From the NCBI GenBank assembly GCA_005883115.1, contig VAZQ01000149.1:762-7577 (forward strand): a stretch of DNA of 6,816 nucleotides. Reading direction: 5' to 3'. Positions 1 to 5,170 of this stretch are shown here, piece by piece. The notes beneath the pieces are model-generated. The model was not told where the DNA came from. It ran no database searches and worked only from the letters and a program-made list of their open reading frames with translations. Positions within the stretch are counted from its first letter, which is position 1. Every line of letters starts with the position of its first letter. This DNA is from Alphaproteobacteria bacterium (GTDB lineage: Bacteria > Pseudomonadota > Alphaproteobacteria > Rhizobiales > Xanthobacteraceae). The position numbers and the translations under genes are program-made.

Positions 1-1
1 C

Positions 2-691
2 GAGACCTTCCAAATTTTCCCTGTGCCGGACGAATGGCAGACGGACGCCACGCAGCAGTCGCACTTCTCGGTCGCGGCCACGAACATCGATGGCAAGGCT
101 TGGGTCAAGAACACGGACCGCTCGCAGGTCATGCGGCTCGACCTCGCAACGGGCAAATACGAGAACCTCGGGAGCTTCCGCGATCCGGCCAACAATCGGC
201 CGATCGGCATCTACGGGATCTATGCCGATCAGCAGAACAACATCTATATCCTCGAGTTCCCATTTGGCGGCATCGGCAAGATCGACGCGAAGACCGGCAA
301 GCTCGCGTTCTATCCGACACCGACGCCCAACGCGCGGGCGCGGCGCGGGCGCGTCGATTCGCAGAATCGACTATGGTTTGCCGAGTATGGCGCCAATGGC
401 GTTGGCATGTTCGATCCCGACACCCAGACCATCACCGAATGGAAGAAGCCGCTTGCGTGGGAAGCGCCCTATGACGTTCTCGCCGACCACAACGGCGAGG
501 TCTGGGAGGTCAATACGTTCTCCGACCGCGTCGGCCGGCTCGATCCCAAGAGCGGTGAATGGACGAATTATCTCCTGCCGCGCTCCAGCAACATTCGGCG
601 GGTGTTTGTCGACGACCGCAAATCGCCGGTGACGGTGTGGATCGGCAACAATCTCGGCGCGGCGGCAATCAAGGTCGAACCGCTTGACTAA
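2..691 (+). CDS. Vgb/streptogramin-lyase-like beta-propeller protein, C-terminal part (5' truncated)
   Basis: The reading frame is open to the left edge, so this is the last 229 residues of a longer protein; the GTG at position 23 is probably internal. Four to five repeats of roughly 40-45 residues each carry a beta-blade motif: a Trp or Tyr strand (WVKN, IYILEF, LWFAEYGAN, VWEVNTF, VWIGNN) followed by a turn such as RLDLATGKY, KIDAKTGKL, MFDPDTQT or RLDPKSGEW. This is the typical Vgb or SMP-30-like propeller pattern. Related alphaproteobacterial proteins often join an N-terminal carboxypeptidase-regulatory-like domain to such a propeller and are probably exported, but the N-terminus is outside the window. 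The name comes from the virginiamycin B lyase fold; I see no reason to infer antibiotic resistance. The stop is TAA at 689-691. The family call is good; substrate and function are unknown. Confidence 0.85.
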   Translation, partial: ETFQIFPVPDEWQTDATQQSHFSVAATNIDGKAWVKNTDRSQVMRLDLATGKYENLGSFRDPANNRPIGIYGIYADQQNNIYILEFPFGGIGKIDAKTGKLAFYPTPTPNARARRGRVDSQNRLWFAEYGANGVGMFDPDTQTITEWKKPLAWEAPYDVLADHNGEVWEVNTFSDRVGRLDPKSGEWTNYLLPRSSNIRRVFVDDRKSPVTVWIGNNLGAAAIKVEPLD

Positions 692-757
692 CGTTGGCAG
701 GGCCGCTTTGCGCCAGCAATGAGTGCTCGGTTGCCTGAGATGTGATAGGTATCGGTC

Positions 758-1075
758 ATGATTCCTCTGGCCGTTCCAATTGCGTTTGCGGTCTTGGCGC
801 TTGTCGCGTGGGGATATGAGGCGCGCGCGCGGCGCGCCTACGAGGCGACGTTGAGCGCAGCGGAGAAACGGCAATTTCGTGCGTTGCGCAGAGTCCATCC
901 GTCAAGATCGCGGGCCATCATAGCCCTCAAGGAAGCCGAGACAGCGGTTGCGGCTTCGCCGGATCTCGAATTGCAGGCGGCAAAAAGCATGACCCGCAGC
1001 CGCGATCGGAAGCGCCAGGCAAAGCGGGATAAAACAAGCCTCAAAGATCCAAGGCCGGCGCGAAGTAAAGCCTAG
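758..1075 (+). CDS. Small basic single-pass membrane protein, hypothetical
   Basis: This 105-residue protein is not one I recognise. Residues 3-19 form a clear hydrophobic helix (IPLAVPIAFAVLALVAW), followed by an Arg/Ala-rich amphipathic stretch (about 21-65) and a strongly Lys/Arg-rich tail (about 79-105). The likely topology is an N-terminal anchor with a positively charged cytoplasmic tail, which might contact nucleic acid or the membrane surface; that is inference only. A weak AGGT (747-750) lies 7 bases before the ATG. It starts 66 bp after the propeller gene on the same strand and could be cotranscribed with it. Its composition matches the surroundings. It could be a chance ORF, but the hydrophobic start followed by a charged helix argues for a real gene. 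Confidence 0.55.
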   Translation: MIPLAVPIAFAVLALVAWGYEARARRAYEATLSAAEKRQFRALRRVHPSRSRAIIALKEAETAVAASPDLELQAAKSMTRSRDRKRQAKRDKTSLKDPRPARSKA

Positions 1076-1144
1076 AGCGAGTAAACCGCTCCTATAGGCG
1101 GTGCCTCCAACATAACCGCGCGCCCCGCGCCGCACGCACGGCGC
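1075..1144. terminator. Cluster of GC-rich hairpins between convergent genes
   Basis: The 105-bp gap between the two convergent genes holds three short inverted repeats: GAGCG/CGCTC at 1075-1091, ACCGC/GCGGT at 1085-1102 (around a self-complementary CCTATAGG) and GCGCCG/CGGCGC at 1127-1144. The first two share bases and cannot form together. None is followed by a T-run on either strand, so intrinsic termination is only a suggestion from position and structure. Confidence 0.3.
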
Positions 1145-1180
1145 TAGCCTTGGCCCTAAGTCCGTTTGTCCTCAGTGAAT

Positions 1181-2233
1181 TCAGCTGGGCAAGTCGAGGC
1201 GGTAGAACCGCGCTGCCGTGGCACAAAAGAGATCGCCTTTCTCGGTCTCAGTGGTGCCTTTCGCCAGAAGCTTGCAGGCATTCCAGAACACCGGATAGCT
1301 GTAGGAGCCTTTGTCGACGGGGAAGTTGCTCTCGAACATGCATCGCGACGGGGAGAAGGCATCGATGCAGGTCTCGGTATAGGGGCGCCAGGTGTTCGCC
1401 AGCGTCTCGGATGATGGGGGCTCGGGCTGCTCGTGGAATCCGAAACCGCCCATGCGCATGCCAAGCCCGCCGAGTTTGACGTAAACATTCGGGCAGGCGG
1501 CGAGCGCTTTGATCGACGCGGCCCAGCCTGGAAACACGTCCTTGTGCTTGCCGGCATAGGCACCAATTCCAATCGGCCCGCCGACGTGATTGAGCACGAT
1601 CTTCGTCTCCGCAAAGGCGCGCGCGAGATCGCGAAGTTCGTCGATCTGCGGATGATAGAGCCAGGCGTCGAAGGAGAGGCCGAGCCGGCCGAGGACGGCG
1701 AAGCCCTCGCGAAAGTTTTTGTCGGCCAAGAGACCACGCGGCGGGCTATACGCCGGATTGCGGATCGATGCGTCGGCATCCCAGGCAGCGATGTGGCGGA
1801 TGCCGCGAAAGCGATTACCGCCGGCGCGGATGTGGGCGGCGAGCACCGGCCCGACCCGACTGCCTAATGTGAGATCCGCATGGCCGACAATGCCGGCGCA
1901 ATGCCTGGTCTTGCCGTAGATGCCGCTCGCGCTCATGGCTGCGATACCGTTGACGAACTCGGTTTCGCCTACCGGGCGCATTTCGACCGGTCCGGCGGCG
2001 CGCGGCATGGCGCGCGCCTGCACGAACACGGTGGCGAGGATGTTGTGGCCGCTGCTCGTATCCGCCAGCAATTCGTCGAGCAGATAGCGCCAGCCGGGCC
2101 GGTCCCAGAGATGATGATGAGGATCGACGATCGGCAGATCGGGCTCGAGGATCGGCTCTTTGCGCCGGTCGAGCCAGTCCGGGCGGACGGGAAGATAATA
2201 AGGCGTTGTCGCGGAGATCGAGGCGATCGACAC
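1181..2233 (-). CDS. Amidohydrolase family 2 (COG3618-type TIM-barrel metal-dependent hydrolase)
   Basis: A 350-residue protein from the proposed GTG start at 2233, normal for this family. It belongs to the amidohydrolase-2 group, which includes 2-pyrone-4,6-dicarboxylate lactonase (LigI) and L-fuconolactonase and cleaves lactones or decarboxylates aromatic or related acids; it should be cytoplasmic. Visible motifs, numbered from this start: IVDPHHHLWD near residues 35-44, the beta-1 metal-site HxH; RGIRH near 143-147; LNHVGGP near 214-220; KLGGLGM near 253-259; and MFESNFPVDK near 299-308 at the beta-8 position. The last has Asn where many amidohydrolases carry the catalytic Asp. The start is chosen because GGAGG (2238-2242) sits 4 bases before GTG 2233, whereas ATG 2254 and GTG 2287 lack a good site. 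It is divergent from the small barrel protein at 2332. The substrate cannot be read from the sequence. Confidence 0.92.
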   Translation of the reverse strand: MSIASISATTPYYLPVRPDWLDRRKEPILEPDLPIVDPHHHLWDRPGWRYLLDELLADTSSGHNILATVFVQARAMPRAAGPVEMRPVGETEFVNGIAAMSASGIYGKTRHCAGIVGHADLTLGSRVGPVLAAHIRAGGNRFRGIRHIAAWDADASIRNPAYSPPRGLLADKNFREGFAVLGRLGLSFDAWLYHPQIDELRDLARAFAETKIVLNHVGGPIGIGAYAGKHKDVFPGWAASIKALAACPNVYVKLGGLGMRMGGFGFHEQPEPPSSETLANTWRPYTETCIDAFSPSRCMFESNFPVDKGSYSYPVFWNACKLLAKGTTETEKGDLFCATAARFYRLDLPS

Positions 2234-2331
2234 GCTCCCTCCAGACGGTAGCATCGCAACTGCGCGCGACCTACGATAGCACGTCACCTCGTCCGGGTGG
2301 TGCAGGCATAAGACAAGGAAGGCAGGTGCTC
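2234..2331. promoter_or_regulatory. Divergent intergenic control region
   Basis: These 98 bp separate the start of the hydrolase (-) from the small barrel gene (+) and must hold both leaders, including a minus-strand GGAGGGA (2236-2242) and a plus-strand AGGAAGG (2316-2322). On the minus strand GTGCTATCGT (2273-2282) resembles an extended -10 box about 40 bases before GTG 2233. No convincing -35 box or operator palindrome is visible, so the promoter placement is tentative. Confidence 0.4.
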
Positions 2332-2679
2332 ATGCCGATCAGCTCAAAGTATCTCTTTGTGGTGAGCATGGATGTCGATCCTGACAAAGAGGCGCTCTTC
2401 AACGAGGTCTACGACACCGAGCACGTCCCCAATCTGCTCAAGGTACCCGGGGTGCGGGCAGTGACGCGGATGGCGGGAGAGCACTTTGCCGTGAGCATCG
2501 GCGGCGCGGAGAAAAAGGTTGTGCACGAGGGCCCGCGCTACAGTGCAGTTTACGAAATTGATGATCCTCGCGTCCTTACCAGCCCGGAGTGGACCAAGGC
2601 TGTCGAACAAGGCCGCTGGCCGGGCCAGGTGCGGCCCTTCACGCGCAACCGGCGACATGCGCTTTACAAGCTGCGCTAG
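2332..2679 (+). CDS. Dimeric alpha/beta-barrel (EthD/DUF4286-like) protein
   Basis: A 115-residue soluble protein. The pattern is beta-strand YLFVVSMDV (7-15), helix with DKEALFNEVYDTEHVP (18-33), then LLKVPGVRAVTRM (35-47), strands around HFAVSI and YSAVYEI (51-76), a second helix around SPEWTKAVEQG (84-94) and a basic RPFTRNRRHALYKL end. This is the layout of small ferredoxin-like dimeric alpha/beta-barrel proteins such as EthD, whose members bind or process small hydrophobic molecules. The conserved DTEHVPNLLKVPGV resembles the EH-P-PG signature of those families. ATG 2332 is chosen because AGGAAGG (2316-2322) precedes it by 9 bases; upstream in-frame starts would run into the divergent hydrolase gene. 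The pairing with that gene suggests, but does not show, a role in the same catabolic step. No catalytic function is assigned. Confidence 0.85.
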   Translation: MPISSKYLFVVSMDVDPDKEALFNEVYDTEHVPNLLKVPGVRAVTRMAGEHFAVSIGGAEKKVVHEGPRYSAVYEIDDPRVLTSPEWTKAVEQGRWPGQVRPFTRNRRHALYKLR

Positions 2680-2914
2680 CAAACCCCAGCCAGCAACGTC
2701 TTCACGTCGCGGGGCACCGATGTCTGCCGGAATTTCGAGGCTGATCGCGCGTACGCGCTGAACGGTGACGCCATGGCTGCTCGTTCGCCTGACTCAGTCA
2801 TGTCGAAGCATTCCCTATTTGGCCCTAATTGCGACAGCCTGCCGTCACGCTTTGGCCAAGGTGCTAGCGTGCGTTAAGGTCTGCGGCATGGGAGGTCAGA
2901 CGGGGGAGACTAAA
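2680..2914. other. Intergenic stretch without a convincing gene
   Basis: I see no supported coding region here. It contains a TTGGCC/GGCCAA inverted repeat with long spacing (2819-2824, 2854-2859) and, near its right end, GTGCTAGCGT (2861-2870), about 45 bases before ATG 2915. The latter is nearly identical to the minus-strand GTGCTATCGT upstream of the hydrolase and may be a -10-like element for the small ORF. Confidence 0.4.
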
Positions 2915-3109
2915 ATGGCCAAAGTGCTGGACGACGTTTTGCCGGCTGCGCTCTCGCCGGGTTTTCGGCCTGACCCTTCGGCGTTGGCAGATCGCGACCG
3001 CCGGGAAGCGTTGCGCGATCAGCAAAGTATCACGGCAGCATTCTTTGGTGATCCGCTGCCGGGTCTGTCGGCGCTCGATCGGCGACGACGCAGCGAACGA
3101 GCTCACTGA
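2915..3109 (+). CDS. Small hypothetical protein (64 aa)
   Basis: ATG 2915 opens a 64-codon frame ending at TGA 3107-3109. The main support is its ribosome binding site, GGGGGAG at 2902-2908, six bases before the ATG, among the best in the window, plus a possible -10-like element at 2861-2870. The product begins MAKVLDDVLPAALSPGF, has a charged middle (ADRDRREALRDQQS) and ends in RRRRSERAH. It has no signal peptide, membrane helix or Cys. I do not recognise it. It could be a real small protein, or the surviving N-terminus of a longer gene truncated after about residue 55. The same frame extends upstream to GTG 2765, but that extension lacks a binding site and looks non-coding. Confidence 0.45.
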   Translation: MAKVLDDVLPAALSPGFRPDPSALADRDRREALRDQQSITAAFFGDPLPGLSALDRRRRSERAH

Positions 3110-3249
3110 AAGCCAGACGTCTAGGGCGCTATTGGTCTAGGCCGCCGCACAGCGCGCGGCCATCTCATAGCGCGGGCTCAAAGCTGCTTGATCGGCCTTC
3201 GCGAGCCGTCATACGCATTTTATTTACGGTCTTTCCGGGCCGACGTATT
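3110..3249. other. Intergenic stretch with one GC hairpin
   Basis: No gene is visible. A six-base inverted repeat GGCCGC/GCGGCC (3140-3145, 3156-3161) with a ten-base loop lies between the ends of the convergent small ORF and the secreted-protein gene. It could help termination, but no T-run follows it. Confidence 0.3.
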
Positions 3250-3861
3250 TCACTCGCCCCCCTTCCATTTGGCGAGTGGAAAGATGTCGGGGACTTCACT
3301 GCCCTTGTGAGTCCATGGATCGACCGTCCAGAGTTCGTTGGTCTTGTGATCCTTGATCATCGCCGTGTTGTGCGGGCCCTCGGTGAATAAGAACCGAGAG
3401 ACGGGCGCGGCAATCGTGTGGTGCCGCAGCAGTTTGAGCTCGTTGAGAATGAGCAGGAGTGCGTTCGTATTGTTGGTCGTATCGATGCAGTCGAATTGAC
3501 CGCGGTTGCCCGCCAAGCCGATGAGCGGGCCGGCCCGCGCGACGCGCGTCGTGGTGCCGGTCAAGGGCGCGATGCGCCGTTCGAACCAGGCTTCGGTGCG
3601 TCCGATGGCAGCTCTTTCCGCCTGCGCCGAGGCAGAGCCCGACGTCATGATCGCGGCCATCTGGGCGTGGTCGGCGCGCGTAAGACCGATCTCGGTGCGG
3701 AAGGCGCACCCGAAGCCGTGGCAAATGACGACCCGGTATGGGGTCGGCGAGGCGAGCGACCACTCTCTGAGCATGGCCGTCACGCCGGGATCAACCTCGC
3801 CGGCAAGGGCGGGCGCCGCAGCGATCCACAACGCGGCGAGCACCACGACGGAATAGCGCAC
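3250..3861 (-). CDS. Secreted protein of unknown function with possible Cys-His-Asp triad
   Basis: A 203-residue protein. Residues 1-20 (short basic start, hydrophobic core, APALA) form a Sec-type signal peptide with likely cleavage after Ala20, so the mature protein should be periplasmic. The start is GTG 3861, directly preceded by a purine-rich GGGGAGGGAGG (3863-3873). Conserved-looking blocks are VICHGFGCAF with Cys47 and Cys52 (a possible disulfide); GQFDCIDTTNNTNALLL with Cys125 at the start of a helix; EGPHNTAMI with His164; and WTVDPW with Asp181. The order Cys, then His on a strand, then Asp 17 residues later is the spacing seen in transglutaminase-like cysteine hydrolases, but I cannot confirm the fold. 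I recall similar unannotated proteins in related bacteria. It is divergent from the receptor gene at 4148, with no obvious shared role. Confidence 0.8.
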   Translation of the reverse strand: MRYSVVVLAALWIAAAPALAGEVDPGVTAMLREWSLASPTPYRVVICHGFGCAFRTEIGLTRADHAQMAAIMTSGSASAQAERAAIGRTEAWFERRIAPLTGTTTRVARAGPLIGLAGNRGQFDCIDTTNNTNALLLILNELKLLRHHTIAAPVSRFLFTEGPHNTAMIKDHKTNELWTVDPWTHKGSEVPDIFPLAKWKGGE

Positions 3862-4147
3862 GCCTCCCTCCCCGCGAATCCCTCGACGAATCGACAGAGC
3901 ACTCGATCAGCGGCAAAGGTGCGGCCGGCCATAAGGCACGGCATCATTTTTGCGGAAGCGTGACTTATTTGCCAGCCAGCCGGACAGGCAGGTAGTGCCG
4001 ACGGCGAGACGACGCGAGTAGCAGCGCGCTTTGGCCGCAGCGGACGCGCCGGTTTGCGAACTCGAATCCCTTCCGGACGCCTTGGCGGGCCGGTATAGAA
4101 TCTCGCTTTAGCGCCTGCAAAATGCGCGAGCATATCGGGGATGTGCC
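3862..4147. promoter_or_regulatory. Divergent spacer with candidate promoter for the receptor gene
   Basis: This 286-bp gap lies between two divergently transcribed genes and should carry both promoters. On the plus strand TATAGAAT (4094-4101) about 50 bases before ATG 4148 is a plausible -10 box; TTCCGG at 4071-4076, 17 bases before TATAGA, is a poor -35 match. On the minus strand GTGCTCTGT lies about 35 bases before GTG 3861. A weak GGGGA (4137-4141) serves the receptor start. No clear operator palindrome was found, and no gene is credible inside the gap. Confidence 0.4.
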
Positions 4148-5120
4148 ATGACGATTGACCGCCGACGATTCTTGGAACTGGCAGGGGGTGCTGCCTTAGC
4201 GCCGGCGCTCTCGCATTCCGCTTGGGCGCAGGGCTACCCGGCGCGACCAGTGCAGTTGGTCGTCGCGTACCCGCCTGGCAGCGGCCCCGACATCATCGCG
4301 CGTCTTACCGCCCAGCATCTGTCGGAGCGGCTCGGCCAGCAGTTCATCGTTGAGAACAGGCCGGGCGCCAGCACCAATATCGGCACCGAATACGTCGCGA
4401 AAGCCGAGCCCGACGGCTACACGATCCTGTTGCCGGTCTCGACCAACGCAGTCAACGTAGCGCTCTATCGCAATCTCAATTTCGATTTCATCCGCGACAT
4501 CGCGCCGATCGCAGGGATTGCCAAAACGCCGTTCATCATCGTCGTACCGCCATCGTTTCCGGCCGCAACCCTTTCGGAGTTCACTGCTTATCTCAAAGGC
4601 AATCCCAATAAGGTCAACGTAGCCTCGAATGGCATCGGAAGCTCGCCGCATGTTTGCGCCGAGCTGTTCCAGCTCATGACCGGAACCAAAATGGTTCACG
4701 TTCCCTATCGTGGGAATTACATGCCCGATTTGCTCGCCGGGCAGGTGCAGGTCGTTTTCGCTCCCATCGCACAAGCCCTCCCGCTGATACGCGACGGAAA
4801 GCTGCGCGCGCTTGGGGTGACCACTGCGCAACGCGCGGCGGCGCTGCCGGACATCCCCTGCCATCGGCGAGTCTCTGAAGGGCTATGATGGCTTCGGATG
4901 GTATGGGCTGGGTGCGCCCGCCAAGACGCCTCCCGAGATCATCAAAAAGCTCAGCGATGCGACGAACGAAGCACTCAGCAATCCCATGATCAACGAGCGA
5001 TTCTCCCAACTGGGCGTCGACCCGATGCCGCTCACCGCAGCCGCGTTCGCAAAACACATCGCCGAAGAAGTCGACAAGTGGGGGAAGGTGATCAGCGCCC
5101 AAGGCATCGAGGTGAACTGA
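4148..5120 (+). pseudogene. Bug/TctC-family tricarboxylate-type periplasmic receptor, broken by a frameshift
   Basis: This family forms the extracytoplasmic solute receptor of tripartite tricarboxylate transporters and binds organic acids and similar ligands. The N-terminus, TIDRRRFLELAGG followed by a hydrophobic stretch and AWAQ, is a Tat-like signal with likely cleavage near residue 28. Family motifs follow: VVAYPPGSGPDIIAR (38-52), VENRPGAS (68-75), EPDGYTIL (87-94), VASNGIGSSPH (158-168), VPYRG (185-189) and LRALGVTT near 219. After LPDIP (233-237) the frame shifts and stops at TGA 4886-4888. Reading one base over gives AIGESLKGYDGFGWYGLGAP and a normal C-terminal helix region ending at TGA 5118-5120. 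Removing one C from the run at 4855-4858 restores a 323-residue protein of standard length. The break is either a recent inactivating mutation or a sequencing error. No TctA or TctB partner is present. Confidence 0.9.
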
Positions 5121-5131
5121 GCCGGTCTTTT

Positions 5132-5160
5132 CCGAGTCTGGCCGGCTCGGCCAGAGTCGG
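5132..5160. terminator. Strong stem-loop between convergent receptor genes
   Basis: CCGAGTCTGGCC (5132-5143) and GGCCAGAGTCGG (5149-5160) form a 12-bp stem with one mismatch and a 5-base loop, centred in the 50-bp gap between the two convergent receptor genes. It could act on transcripts from both sides. Neither strand has a T-run after the stem (TTTT lies only on its left, plus-strand side), so it may block or process transcripts rather than be a classic intrinsic terminator. Confidence 0.5.
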
Positions 5161-5170
5161 CGCCGCTCGC

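Noticed and set aside
2..691. Streptogramin resistance by the propeller protein
   Set aside because: The similarity is at the level of the Vgb fold; such propellers are common in soil bacteria with unrelated roles, and the catalytic residues cannot be verified in this fragment.
371..898. Minus-strand open frame of 175 codons
   Set aside because: It lies antisense to the beta-propeller gene and the small membrane protein, with an Arg-rich product lacking any recognisable pattern.
1156..1779. Minus-strand open frame of 207 codons in another frame of the hydrolase
   Set aside because: It overlaps the well-supported amidohydrolase on the same strand; its product is Ser/Arg/Pro-rich shadow sequence.
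2676..2774. Minus-strand 32-codon frame ending in RDVKTLLAGVC
   Set aside because: The end looks protein-like and might be a relic of a decayed gene, but it is too short, has no ribosome binding site and overlaps the stop of the barrel-protein gene.
2819..2859. TTGGCC/GGCCAA inverted repeat as an operator
   Set aside because: Six-base arms with a 29-base spacing are likely by chance at this base composition.
3780..4133. Minus-strand open frame of 117 codons across the divergent spacer
   Set aside because: It overlaps the signal-peptide end of the secreted protein gene in another frame and has no binding site or family pattern.
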